Shown here in pieces: positions 29,267 through 38,351 of a stretch of 64,000 nucleotides of DNA. Source of the DNA: Novilysobacter antarcticus (GTDB lineage Bacteria > Pseudomonadota > Gammaproteobacteria > Xanthomonadales > Xanthomonadaceae); assembly GCF_019802285.1 (NCBI RefSeq), contig NZ_JAIEUJ010000002.1, forward strand, positions 496,001 through 560,000. Reading direction: 5' to 3'. How positions within the stretch are numbered: position 1 is the stretch's first letter; the number at the start of each line of letters is the position of its first letter. The position numbers and the translations under genes are program-made. The notes under the pieces were generated by a model. The model did not search any database. It was given only the letters and a program-made list of their open reading frames with translations, and was not told the origin of the DNA.

Positions 29267-30193
29267 TCACCAGCTGCCCGAGGCGCCACCGCCTCCGCTC
29301 ATGCCGCCACCGCCGCTCCATCCACCACCTCCGCCCATGCCGCCACCACCCCACCCACCGCCGCCACCGCCCCAGCCGCCCCCACCCAAGCCACCGAATC
29401 CGCCCCGGCGGGCGAAGCCACCACCGCCGGAACCGGCGAGAGCGAGCACCAGCCCCATCACGGCGCCGATGCCGCCGATCACCAGCAACGAGGACAGCAG
29501 CCATGCGACGCCGCCTGCTGCGGCCGCTCCGGCCACGCCGCGTATGGGCTTGGGCGCACGGCCGAACATTCCCGCCACGACCCGCGCCACGATGAAGGCG
29601 GCCATCAGCGCAAACAGCCAGTTCCCGTCTCCCGTCTCCGGACGGTTGTCGGCCATCGGTGCCGGCAGGGGTTCGCCGTCGATCAGGTTGGCCAGTGCAG
29701 CAGTCGCCTCGACGATGCCGCCGGCATAGTCGTCGCGCCGGAAGTGCGGCACCAGGTATTCCTGGATCACGCGGCTCGCGGTGGCATCCGGGATCGCTCC
29801 CTCCAGGCCATAACCCACTTCGATCCGCGCCCGGCGGTCGTCCTTGGCCACGATCAGCAACACACCGTCGTCAACCTTGCCGCGGCCCAGCTGCCACTCG
29901 TCGTACACGCGAGTGGCGTACTGGGCGATGTCCTCCGGCGAGGTCGTGGGCACAACCAGCACCTGCAGCTGGCTGCCCTTGCGATCACGCAGAGCCACCG
30001 CCTGTGCTTCCAGTTGCTGCCTTGTCCCCGCGTCGATGGTTCCGGTGGTATCGACCACTGGCGAGTCCAGCGTCGGAATTGGTGCGAACGACTGCGCGTG
30101 CAGCACCCCAGCCGCGAAAAACAGCGCCAGCAGACACGCCCACCACGGCAGCGAGCGAAAATATCGTCGCCCAGCCGCGCCTGCACATCGCAT
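29267..30193 (-). CDS. Exported TPM-domain membrane protein with Gly-rich tail (YgcG-like)
   Basis: About 309 residues. A signal sequence (L-P-W-W-A-C-L-L-A-L-F-F-A-A-G, ending near L-H-A-Q) is followed by a TPM domain (about 35-175, with V-V-D-T-T-G-T-I and K-V-D-D-G-V-L-L-I-V-A-K-D-D-R), two hydrophobic segments (about 190-260), and a tail made largely of Gly, Ser and Trp. This layout is typical of YgcG proteins found beside lemA. It likely sits in the inner membrane with the TPM domain in the periplasm. The start M-R-C-A-G at 30193 is chosen for the signal sequence; further open frame upstream has no similarity. Confidence 0.82.
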   Translation of the reverse strand: MRCAGAAGRRYFRSLPWWACLLALFFAAGVLHAQSFAPIPTLDSPVVDTTGTIDAGTRQQLEAQAVALRDRKGSQLQVLVVPTTSPEDIAQYATRVYDEWQLGRGKVDDGVLLIVAKDDRRARIEVGYGLEGAIPDATASRVIQEYLVPHFRRDDYAGGIVEATAALANLIDGEPLPAPMADNRPETGDGNWLFALMAAFIVARVVAGMFGRAPKPIRGVAGAAAAGGVAWLLSSLLVIGGIGAVMGLVLALAGSGGGGFARRGGFGGLGGGGWGGGGGGWGGGGMGGGGGWSGGGGMSGGGGASGSW

Positions 30194-30319
30194 GCCGCCG
30201 CGCGCTTCCAACGGCCCGGTATCCGCTATGCCGCCCGCCTCAACGCGATCGCTTGGCGCAGCGCGATTCATGCAAGCGGCGCGCAATGCGGCAGCTGAGA
30301 AAGAAGGAAGAAGGCGCTA

Positions 30320-30922
30320 TCAGCCATTGGCTGGCGCGGGAGCCGGCGCGGGCTGGCCGAAGTCGACCTGCGGCGGACGCTGGATTTCCTGCACGTTCTC
30401 GACCGTGAAGTTCGGCTTTGGCTTGTAGCCGAACACCTTCGCCGTCAGGTTGGTCGGAAACTGGCGGATGAACGTGTTGTAGTCCTGCACCGTCTGGATG
30501 TAACGCTGACGCTCGACGGTGATCCGGTTCTCGGTGCCTTCCAGCTGCGCCTGCAGCTGCAGGAAGCTCTGGTCCGCTTTCAGGTCGGGGTAGTTCTCGC
30601 TGACCATCAACAGTCGGCCGATGGCACTTTGCAACTGGCCCTGGGCCTGCTGGAACTGCTCCAGCGAAGCCGGGTCGTCGGCATCGACGTTGATGCTGCC
30701 CACCCGGGCGCGCGCCTCGGTGACCTGGGTCAGCACCTGCTGTTCGTGGCTGGCATAGCCCTTCACCGTCGCAACCAGGTTGGGCACGAGGTCGGCGCGT
30801 CGCTGGTAGACGTTCAGCACCTGCGACCACGCGGCAACCACCGCTTCGTCCTTCTGCTGGATGGTGTTGTAACCGCAACCACTGAGCAACGTCGCCAGCA
30901 AGAGCAGAAGCAGGATGCGCAT
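30320..30922 (-). CDS. lemA: LemA family lipoprotein
   Basis: A 200-residue protein with an N-terminal lipoprotein signal (L-L-S-G-C, Cys near 16) followed by the LemA helical core: Y-N-x-I-Q-Q-K-D-E, R-A-D-L-V-P-N-L-V and the R-Y-I-Q-T-V-Q-D-Y-N block. A short Pro/Ala tail ends it. The function of LemA is unknown; it is regularly encoded with TPM proteins, as here. It is the first gene of the lemA-TPM-TPM run on this strand. Confidence 0.9.
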   Translation of the reverse strand: MRILLLLLLATLLSGCGYNTIQQKDEAVVAAWSQVLNVYQRRADLVPNLVATVKGYASHEQQVLTQVTEARARVGSINVDADDPASLEQFQQAQGQLQSAIGRLLMVSENYPDLKADQSFLQLQAQLEGTENRITVERQRYIQTVQDYNTFIRQFPTNLTAKVFGYKPKPNFTVENVQEIQRPPQVDFGQPAPAPAPANG

Positions 30923-31041
30923 GAGAGTACTCCGTTCAGGTCATTACCGGCATTGCACCACCGGCTCGAGGCTGGGGCAATGGACGGGATGTGAAGCAGC
31001 GGCATTGCGATGGCGCGCGCATGAGTTGCGCAGTGCGTGCA

Positions 31042-31776
31042 CTACTCGCCGAGCTCGCGCAAGACGGCCCGCCGCTTCGCCCACAGGTTGAGCCCTTCCA
31101 CCAGCGCCGAGAAGCCCATCGAGCCGTAGATGTAACCCTTGGGGATGTGGATGCCGAGGCCGTCCAGCAGCAGGTAGGCGCCGATCAGGACGATGAAGGC
31201 CAGCGCCAGCATCTTCACCGTGGGGTTGCGATCAATGAAGCGGCCCAGCGGGGTCGCCGCGAACAGCATCACCACCACGGCCAGCAGGATCGCAGCGACC
31301 ATGATCCAGGTGTGGTTCGCCATGCCCACCGCGGCGATCACCGAGTCCAGCGAGAACACGATATCGATCACTGCGATCTGCGCCATGACCATGCCAAACG
31401 TCGCCACCGGCTTGGCCGGCAAGCCATCGGACTCCCCCCCGCCAACGATGGAGTCACGGATCTCCATCGTGCCCTTCACCAGCAGGAATATGCCGCCCAC
31501 GATCAGCACCAGGTCGCGAACCGAGATGCCTTCACCGAACAGCTCGAACAGCGGTGTCTTCAGTCCCGCCAGCCAGGCCAACGCCAACAGGAGCAGGACG
31601 CGGCTCACGCACGCCACCGCGATTCCCAGCTTGCGCGCCTTCTCCCGGATCTCCACCGGCAGGCGGCTCACGGCGATCGAAATGAAGACGAGGTTGTCGA
31701 TGCCCAGCACGATCTCGATCGCGCTCAGGGTCATCAGGGTGATCCAGACGTGCGGATCCAGCAGCATTTCAATCAC
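31042..31776 (-). CDS. TerC family integral membrane protein
   Basis: A 244-residue membrane protein with about seven hydrophobic segments and the two TerC signatures: E-I-V-L-G-I-D-N-L-V-F near 20 and D-I-V-F-S-L-D-S-V-I near 137, with conserved acidic residues inside the membrane. Related proteins (Alx, TerC, YoaE) act in manganese export or tellurium resistance; manganese is the most likely substrate. I looked for a yybP-ykoY manganese riboswitch in the 80 bases before it and did not see one. Confidence 0.87.
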   Translation of the reverse strand: MIEMLLDPHVWITLMTLSAIEIVLGIDNLVFISIAVSRLPVEIREKARKLGIAVACVSRVLLLLALAWLAGLKTPLFELFGEGISVRDLVLIVGGIFLLVKGTMEIRDSIVGGGESDGLPAKPVATFGMVMAQIAVIDIVFSLDSVIAAVGMANHTWIMVAAILLAVVVMLFAATPLGRFIDRNPTVKMLALAFIVLIGAYLLLDGLGIHIPKGYIYGSMGFSALVEGLNLWAKRRAVLRELGE

Positions 31777-31857
31777 GGGAATTTCCTAGGTTCAGCAGGG
31801 AACGTGGCGCAAGGGTAATAACTGAGGGTACCCACCGAACTATCAACCCCCGAATGG

Positions 31858-32250
31858 TCAGCCCTCGCTGGCAAAAAGCCGCGGCAACAGGATCAGCGAC
31901 CAGGTCATCAGCGCGTTCATCAGCAACACGAACACGGCGGCAGAGCCCATGTCCTTGGCCCGGCCGATCAGCTCATGGTGCTGGTTGCCAAAGCGCTCGA
32001 TCACCGCTTCGATGGCGGAGTTCAGCAGCTCGGCCGCCAGGACCAGCAGAATCGAGCCGACCAGCAGGACCCTTTCGATCCCACTGGCGCCGAGCCAGAG
32101 GGCAATCGGTGCCAGCAGCAGGAATGCGCAGGCTTCCAGGCGGAACGAAGACTCGTGCAGCCAGGCCGCTTTCAGCCCCTGGATCGACCACTGGCCAGCT
32201 TTGAGGACGCCGCGCGGTCCCCGTGGGACATGGCCGTACCGGTCAGCCAC
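31858..32250 (-). CDS. dgkA: Diacylglycerol kinase (prokaryotic type)
   Basis: A 130-residue membrane enzyme with three hydrophobic helices and the active-site block A-E-L-L-N-S-A-I-E-A-V-I-E-R (near 72-85). It phosphorylates diacylglycerol left over from membrane-derived glucan synthesis. The length fits the family (about 122). The 177 bases upstream, to the isoaspartyl peptidase stop, show no gene or clear signal. Confidence 0.93.
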   Translation of the reverse strand: MADRYGHVPRGPRGVLKAGQWSIQGLKAAWLHESSFRLEACAFLLLAPIALWLGASGIERVLLVGSILLVLAAELLNSAIEAVIERFGNQHHELIGRAKDMGSAAVFVLLMNALMTWSLILLPRLFASEG

Positions 32251-32427
32251 CTTCAGCGCACCACGTGGACGACAAGGAGGTCAACGGGAAAGCATCGCCA
32301 AAGCGTGAACATCGAGCTCATCATCCGAACCGGGACGCGGCCGTGACCGCAGCAAGCGCAGAATTTTGCCATATCCACCCTTCCCGCGCCTGTCGGACCG
32401 CAGCGGCCCTGCGTTGGCGACGGCACG

Positions 32428-33453
32428 CTAGTCCTCGAATATCGCCACGCCGCGGCTGCCGTCGGGCCTGATCCAGCCGCGGTACATCGTCCCGCTGTTG
32501 AAAGGCATGGCGATGTTGCCGTCACGATCCAGGGCAATCGCGCCGCCGTCGCCGCCAGCGGCAGGAACAATCGTGTTGACCACTTCTTCGGCGGCGTCCC
32601 GCAGCGAATCCCCGCGGTAGGCCACGCGCGCACAGATATCGTGGGCCACGGCATTGCGGATGTAGAACTCGCCCCAGCCGGTACCCGACACGCCGCAGCG
32701 GTCATCGGCCCAGGTGCCCGCACCAATGATCGGCGCATCACCGACCCGGCCCCACTTCTTGTTGGTCATGCCGCCGGTGCTGGTCGCCGCGGCGATGTGG
32801 CCGTGCTGGTCCAGTGCGACCGCGCCCACGGTGCCGAAGTACCGGCCCGGCTCACCCGCCGTGTCCGCCCGTGCCTGCGCCTTGCTCTGCGCCGCTTCAA
32901 GCTGCCGCCGGCGCTTGTCCGTATCAAACCACTGATTGGGAACGCGCTCGATCTCGGGCCGTGTATCGGCAAATGCCTCCGCGCCACCGCCTGCGAGCAT
33001 CACGTGCGGGGAATGCTCCATCACCGCGCGAGCGAGCGCGATCGGACTGCGCACGGTGGTGACTCCGGCCACGGCACCGGCGCGGCGCGTGTGGCCTGCA
33101 ATGATCGACGCGTCCAGTTCGTGTCCACCTTCGGCGTTGAACACCGCACCCTTGCCGGCATTGAATCGCGGCGATTCCTCCAGCACCTGGACGGCGGCTT
33201 CCACCGCGTCCAGCGCGGTTCCGCCGCTGGAGAGGATCGCGTTGCCTGCATCCAGGGCAGCGTCCAGATCCGCGCGCGCGGCGTTCTCGTCCTCCATGCT
33301 CAAGGCGTCGCGGGCCACGTAACCCGCCCCGCCGTGGATCACCAGTGCGGTGATCGGAGTGGCCGGAGTGGGGCTCATTGACCGCTGCTGTGCTTGCGTC
33401 GCCGGCGCAGTGAGTCCCAACACCAAAGCTGGCACCACCAGGTAGCTTCGCAT
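32428..33453 (-). CDS. Isoaspartyl peptidase / plant-type L-asparaginase (Ntn hydrolase), exported
   Basis: About 341 residues. A signal peptide (residues 1-22, V-L-G-L-T-A-P-A-T-Q-A-Q) precedes an Ntn-hydrolase asparaginase. The self-cleavage and catalytic Thr is in F-G-T-V-G-A-V-A, followed by T-S-T-G-G-M-T-N-K-K-W-G-R-V-G-D, the substrate-binding block of the IaaA family. It removes isoaspartyl residues from peptides and may hydrolyse asparagine. ATG 33453 is chosen because GGAGGT precedes it and it opens directly into the signal peptide; an earlier in-frame start at 33498 is weaker. It lies just after the macB-like gene. Confidence 0.9.
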   Translation of the reverse strand: MRSYLVVPALVLGLTAPATQAQQRSMSPTPATPITALVIHGGAGYVARDALSMEDENAARADLDAALDAGNAILSSGGTALDAVEAAVQVLEESPRFNAGKGAVFNAEGGHELDASIIAGHTRRAGAVAGVTTVRSPIALARAVMEHSPHVMLAGGGAEAFADTRPEIERVPNQWFDTDKRRRQLEAAQSKAQARADTAGEPGRYFGTVGAVALDQHGHIAAATSTGGMTNKKWGRVGDAPIIGAGTWADDRCGVSGTGWGEFYIRNAVAHDICARVAYRGDSLRDAAEEVVNTIVPAAGGDGGAIALDRDGNIAMPFNSGTMYRGWIRPDGSRGVAIFED

Positions 33454-33502
33454 CGCGTGACCTCCGCTAAAGAGAGCGATGAGGATAGCGCGGGCCATCG
33501 CC

Positions 33503-34738
33503 CTACTGTTGCCGCAGGGCCTCGATCGGGTCCAGCAGGGAGGCTTTACGCGCCGGGTAGTAGCCGAAAAACAACCCCGTCGCGATGGAGAACCCGGCCG
33601 CCAACACGATCACCTGCGCGTTGAGCGCCACCGGCAGCGAACCGAAACGGCCGACCAGAAGCGCGCCGACAATTCCGATCGCGATCCCCAAGGCACCGCC
33701 GATCAGCGAGATCAGCATCGCCTCGGCGAGGAACTGGGAGCGGATATCCGACGGTCCGGCGCCGACCGCCATGCGCAGGCCAATCTCACGGATCCGCTCG
33801 GTTACCGACACCAGCATGATGTTCATGATCCCGATGCCGCCGACGATGAGCGAGATGGTCGCTACAGCCGCCAGCAGCAGTGACATCAGGCGCGTGGTCT
33901 GGCTGCGCGCCTCCACGATCTCGGCGATGTTGCGGACGCGGAAGTCATCATCCGCGCCGGGCTGCAGTTTGTGCCGCTGGCGCAGCAGCGATTCGATCTG
34001 CTCCTGCGCCCAGGCCAGGTCATCCGCGCGCGCGACGCCGACCGCGATCTGTTGCACCGCACCCGGCGGCAGGCCCATCGATCCCATGAGGCGCCGCCGA
34101 CCGGTTTCCAGCGGCACCAGCATCACGTCGTCCTGGTCCTGACCGAAGCCGCCCTGCCCCTTGGGCGCCAGTACGCCAACAACGGTGAAGGGAACCCGTC
34201 CGACCCGCACGCTCTGCCCCACCGGGTCCTCGTCACCGAACAGGGAGCGGCGCACGGTCTCGCCAAGGATCACCGGCTTGCTGCCACCGCCGTACTCGCG
34301 CGCGTCGAACACCTCGCCCAGTGCCATCGTCCAGCTTTCCAGGGCGAAATAATCGGGCTGCACGCCGTACCAGCTGGTGGCCCAGTTGTTCTCGGCAAAC
34401 ACGACCTGGGTGCTGCCCCGCAGCGTGCCGGCGACATACTGCACCTCGGGCACCTCCTCGCGAATCGCGTCCACATCACCGGTAGTGAGGGTGTAGGCGC
34501 TGCCGGCACTGATCCGAACCCCACCGGCGCCACGTCCGGAGTTGGAGCTGATATCGAGCCGATTGGAGCCCAACCCCGACACCAGCTTGTCGATCTCGGC
34601 CTGGGTGCCCTGACCCACGGACACCATGACGATCACCGCGGCGATTCCAATGATCACGCCCAGCGAAGTCAGGGCACTGCGCAACCAGTTGCCGCGCAGG
34701 GCGAATATCGCGGTCCGCAGAACCTCGCTGAAGTTCAT
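33503..34738 (-). CDS. MacB-like ABC transporter permease
   Basis: A 411-residue membrane protein with the MacB permease layout: an N-terminal transmembrane helix (about 20-42), a large periplasmic MacB_PCD domain (about 50-270), and three C-terminal helices in the FtsX domain (about 285-400, with G-G-I-G-I-M-N-I-M-L-V-S-V-T-E-R). It lacks its own ATPase domain, which is encoded separately and overlaps by four bases. It should pair with the adaptor and ATPase upstream to export macrolides, peptides or lipoproteins. Substrate is unknown. Confidence 0.9.
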   Translation of the reverse strand: MNFSEVLRTAIFALRGNWLRSALTSLGVIIGIAAVIVMVSVGQGTQAEIDKLVSGLGSNRLDISSNSGRGAGGVRISAGSAYTLTTGDVDAIREEVPEVQYVAGTLRGSTQVVFAENNWATSWYGVQPDYFALESWTMALGEVFDAREYGGGSKPVILGETVRRSLFGDEDPVGQSVRVGRVPFTVVGVLAPKGQGGFGQDQDDVMLVPLETGRRRLMGSMGLPPGAVQQIAVGVARADDLAWAQEQIESLLRQRHKLQPGADDDFRVRNIAEIVEARSQTTRLMSLLLAAVATISLIVGGIGIMNIMLVSVTERIREIGLRMAVGAGPSDIRSQFLAEAMLISLIGGALGIAIGIVGALLVGRFGSLPVALNAQVIVLAAGFSIATGLFFGYYPARKASLLDPIEALRQQ

Positions 34739-35433
34739 GCCGGCGCCCCCTGCTCGTGCAGTTCACCGTCATGCATGACGAAGGTGCGGTCCGCGTGCGC
34801 GGCAACCTCGGGATCGTGGGTGATCAGGATCACCGTGTGGTCGTCATCGCGAAGCTGCTTGAACAGCGCCAGGATCTCCTCGCCGGTCTTGCTGTCCAGG
34901 GCGCCGGTGGGCTCGTCGGCGAGCAGGATCGGCGGCCGGTTGATCAGGGCGCGGGCGATCGCCACGCGCTGCTGCTGGCCTCCGGAGAGTTCGCTGGGCC
35001 GGTGCTGCTCGCGACTGCCCAACCCGACCGCAGCGAGCGCCTCATGGGCGCGTTGCGCGCGCTCGGCGGCCGGCACGTTGGCGTAGCCCATCGGCATGGC
35101 GACGTTTTCCAACGCACTCATGCGGGGCAGCAGGTTGAAGCCCTGGAAGACGAAACCGATCTTGTCACGGCGCAGGATGGCGCGCTCTTCGGCATCCAGG
35201 GTGGCGACGTCCACGCCATCGCAGTGGTAGGTACCCGTGCTCGGACTGTCCAGGCAGCCCAGCAGGTTCATCAGGGTCGACTTTCCGGAGCCGGACGGGC
35301 CCATGATGGCGACGAATTCGCCGCGCTCGATCCGCAGATCGACGTCGCGAAGCGCGACCACCTCGGCTTGGGTGCCCGGCGAGTAGACCTTGCCCAGTCC
35401 GCGGGTCTGGATCACCGAGACGGGAGCGCTCAT
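34735..35433 (-). CDS. ABC transporter ATP-binding protein (MacB/LolD type)
   Basis: A 232-residue ABC ATPase. Walker A is G-P-S-G-S-G-K-S-T, the signature L-S-G-G-Q-Q-Q-R-V-A-I-A-R is near 148, Walker B is I-L-L-A-D-E-P-T-G-A-L-D, and the switch His is in I-L-I-T-H-D. It powers the adjacent permease. The ATG at 35433 overlaps the adaptor stop and its own stop overlaps the permease start, so adaptor, ATPase and permease are translationally coupled. Open frame upstream to 35613 shadows the adaptor gene. Confidence 0.93.
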   Translation of the reverse strand: MSAPVSVIQTRGLGKVYSPGTQAEVVALRDVDLRIERGEFVAIMGPSGSGKSTLMNLLGCLDSPSTGTYHCDGVDVATLDAEERAILRRDKIGFVFQGFNLLPRMSALENVAMPMGYANVPAAERAQRAHEALAAVGLGSREQHRPSELSGGQQQRVAIARALINRPPILLADEPTGALDSKTGEEILALFKQLRDDDHTVILITHDPEVAAHADRTFVMHDGELHEQGAPA

Positions 35434-36941
35434 CGTGCCGGGCGCCCGCTGCCGATGATCACCTGATCGCCCTCGGTGATCTCCCCCGACACCTCGGTCC
35501 AGCTGCCGTCGCTGACGCCGATGCGGACCATGATCGGTTTCGGCTTGCCAGCCACCAGCAGGTACAGGGGAGCGCGCCGGGCTGCGAGGAGGGAGGCCAG
35601 CTCGCCATCCCAACGGGCCTTTTTCTCATCCGGGAGGGTCTCGCGGAAGGCGGCGAACTGCTGGTTGAAGCGCTCCTGCATGCGTTGGCGCATCGCCCCG
35701 CTGTTGCCGGCGCCGGCAACAGCTGAGCCGCGACGGGGGCCCATCATCGCCGACCCTGCCGCGGGTGCGGGGGCCGCCGCCGGTACGCGGGCGGCAGCGC
35801 GCTCGCGCATGCTGCCCAGCGCCTCATCGAACGCCGCCTGCTGGTTGGCGTCCAGCTCCAGCGCCGCGGCAATCCGCGGCAACTCCTCGGTCGGACTCGT
35901 CCGTGCGGCCCCAGTCGCGACCGGCGCATCACCTTCGGCAGGCTTGTAGCGCAGCGCCGCGTTGGGCACCCGCAGCACGTCGTCGCGCCGGCTCACCTCG
36001 ATCTCCGCGTTTGCGGTCATTCCCGGCAGCAGGATCTGGTCGGGGTTGTCGACCGCCACCACGACAGGATAGGTGATCACGTTGTTGGTATTGGTGGCCG
36101 AAAGCCGCACCTGCTGGACGCTGCCGCGGAACTGGCGATCAGGAAATGCGTCCACCCCGAACGACACCCCCTGGCCGGTCTTGACCTGGCCGATGTCGGC
36201 CTCGTCGATGGCCAGCACGATCTCCATCTTCGAGAGGTCCTCGGCGATCTGGAACAGCACCGGCGCCTGCAGGCTGGCAGCCACCGTCTGACCGGGCTCG
36301 ACGGTGCGGGTCAGCACCACGCCGTCCACCGGCGAACGGATCTCGGTGCGCTCCAGATTGAGCTGCGAGGTGCGGGTGGACGCGCGCTGCTGGGCGATCT
36401 GTGCCTGCGCCGAATTGACCTGGGCTCGCGCCTGGTCGCGCGCGGCCCGCGCCAGATCGATATCGCTGGTCGCCACCAGCTGGCGTTCGCCCAGTTCGGA
36501 CTTGCGGCGGAAATCGGCCTCGGCGTTGATCGCCGCCGCGCGGGCGGTCGCCAGGCTGGCCTGCGCCGCCTGCACTGCGGCATTACCCTGCGCGATCTGG
36601 GCATCGAAGGTGCTTGGATCGATCCGGGCAATGACCTGCCCCTCGCTCACCGTGTCGTTGAAATCGGCGAGGACCTCGGTGACCAGCCCTGAGATCTGGC
36701 TGCCAACATCGACCGTGGAGATCGCGCCCAAGGTTCCTGTGGCAGAGATGCTCACCCGGATGTCGCCGCGCTCGGCGGTGGCCGTGCGGTAGCCCCCCTC
36801 CCCCGCTGCGACTCCCCGCTGCTGCCAGAGATACACGCCTGCCGCCGCGACAGCAAGCACCACAACCCCAAGCAGCAGTCGCCCCCGCCACTTCGGGGAG
36901 CGGCGCGGGGCAGGCGTCTTGTTGGTGGTGGCAGTCATCAT
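35430..36941 (-). CDS. MacA-like periplasmic adaptor (membrane fusion) protein with extra insert
   Basis: About 503 residues, against about 370 for E. coli MacA. A membrane anchor (L-L-L-G-V-V-V-L-A-V-A-A-A-G-V) lies near residues 22-40. Then come a split lipoyl/barrel-sandwich domain with a long coiled-coil hairpin (about 95-185) and a beta-barrel. The C-terminal part carries about 110 extra residues with L-E-L-D-A-N-Q-Q-A-A-F and M-Q-E-R-F-N-Q-Q-F segments separated by an Ala/Pro linker; this looks like a Spy/CpxP-type LTxxQ helix pair. It bridges the inner-membrane transporter to an outer-membrane channel. No TolC-type gene is nearby. Start is uncertain: M-M-T-A at 36941 or M-N-P-F at 36971. 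Confidence 0.87.
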   Translation of the reverse strand: MMTATTNKTPAPRRSPKWRGRLLLGVVVLAVAAAGVYLWQQRGVAAGEGGYRTATAERGDIRVSISATGTLGAISTVDVGSQISGLVTEVLADFNDTVSEGQVIARIDPSTFDAQIAQGNAAVQAAQASLATARAAAINAEADFRRKSELGERQLVATSDIDLARAARDQARAQVNSAQAQIAQQRASTRTSQLNLERTEIRSPVDGVVLTRTVEPGQTVAASLQAPVLFQIAEDLSKMEIVLAIDEADIGQVKTGQGVSFGVDAFPDRQFRGSVQQVRLSATNTNNVITYPVVVAVDNPDQILLPGMTANAEIEVSRRDDVLRVPNAALRYKPAEGDAPVATGAARTSPTEELPRIAAALELDANQQAAFDEALGSMRERAAARVPAAAPAPAAGSAMMGPRRGSAVAGAGNSGAMRQRMQERFNQQFAAFRETLPDEKKARWDGELASLLAARRAPLYLLVAGKPKPIMVRIGVSDGSWTEVSGEITEGDQVIIGSGRPAR

Positions 36942-37017
36942 TGGCGTCGTCAATCCGGGGAATGGGTTCATCAACGCGCCAGCGAGTAATCGGTTGACCG
37001 GAGGGGCGACGCGTTTG

Positions 37018-38335
37018 TCAGCGCACCAGGCGGATCGTCGCCGTGGTGCCCTTGCCTGGCTGGCTGCGCAGGCTGACTGGCCAACCCACGCGGGCGCCGA
37101 GCCGGTGTGTGATTGCCAGACCCATGCCCTTGCGGTCCTCATGCGCGATGTCGGCACGATAGAACGGCATGAACGCCTTCGCCAAGGTTTCCGAGTCCAT
37201 GCCGATGCCGCTGTCCCGCACCTCGATTTCGTCGGCCGTCATACGCACCTGGATGCGGCCCAGGTCGGTGAAGTGCGCCGCGTTGCTCAACAGATTGCCG
37301 ACCATGACGGCGAGTACTTGCGGAGATCCGACCACGGCAGGTGCGCCTTCATCGATCAACTCGATCGACACCGGTTTGTCGGCCAGTAGTGGCTGCATAC
37401 GCTCCACTTGATCGCGTACCACCTCACCCACGTCGAATTCCCGGTCCTGCGGGCCGACATCGGCTTCGCGGGCCAGGATCAGGAATGCGTCGATCACCGC
37501 CTCCATGTCGCGACCCGCACGCTGCACGCGCGCCAGCGAGCGACTGGTGGCGGGCAAGGTGTTCGGATCGGCCAGCATCATGTCGGTGGCCATCCGGATC
37601 ACGGTCAGCGGAGTGCGCAACTCGTGGCTGGCGTCACGGGTGAAGTCGCGCTCGCGCTGCACGAACTCGGCAACGCGGTCCGTCAGACCCACCAACGCCT
37701 CGGCGAGCTGCTGCACCTCCACCCCGGCATCGCGCGGCAGGCTGCCGGCCTTGATGGCAGTAACGTCCGATTCGCGCGGATCCCAGCGCGAGACCACTCC
37801 GGCCAACCAGCTGACCGGCGCGACCAGACGTTTGGACGTCCGATAGGTCAGCCATGTCACCAGATACGTGGCCAGCAGCGACAACAGCAGCGACACCAGA
37901 CCGGTCAGGCCAATCGCCCGGTCGATGTGGCCGGACTCGAAGCTGAGGTAGAACGTGTCCGGCCCCCGCGTCTCCACCAGCACGACCTCATCCATAGAGC
38001 GCTCACGCCGAACGCGATCGGGCCGTGGCGCGGCCGGGGGGGGTGACACGATGGCGCCCGACAGACAGCCCCCGCATGTACTCCGGCAACGCCCGGTGGC
38101 CCTCCCCGGCCGGCACGATGTAGCCGGTGAGCGTCGCGGTTTTCGGCAACGGGTAAGAAGGATCGACCGCGCGACCGGCCCAGAAGGTGGCCGCCTCGGC
38201 ATCCAGGCGCTCACTGATGACGCTGTCGCGCACGATCAGACCCGTCACCAGCACGCCACCGGTGATCACGACGCTGGCGAGCGCCGCCTGCATGATGAAC
38301 GCCAGCTTGATCCGCCGCGGCAGTCCGGGACTCAT
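37018..38335 (-). pseudogene. Sensor histidine kinase of the efflux operon, split by a one-base frameshift
   Basis: Two overlapping frames together make one kinase. The N-terminal part starts M-S-P-G-L-P-R-R at 38335, has a transmembrane helix (about residues 10-34) and a periplasmic domain, and runs to a stop at 38003. The rest lies in another frame: second transmembrane helix (A-I-G-L-T-G-L-V-S-L-L-L), HAMP-like linker, H-box R-D-A-S-H-E-L-R-T-P, N-box N-L-L-S-N-A-A, G-boxes D-S-G-I-G-M and G-M-G-L-A-I, ending at 37018. The frames cross inside a run of eight G on the + strand at 38036-38043. Removing one base gives a continuous 438-residue kinase (R-H-R-V-T-P-P-A-A-P-R). It may be a sequencing error, a recent mutation or a phase-variable tract. 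It partners the response regulator 16 bases upstream. Confidence 0.82.
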
Positions 38336-38351
38336 TGACGCAACCGCAGAA

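Noticed and set aside
31777-31857. yybP-ykoY manganese riboswitch before the TerC gene
   Set aside because: Expected because TerC relatives often have one, but the 80-base gap shows no matching conserved loops.
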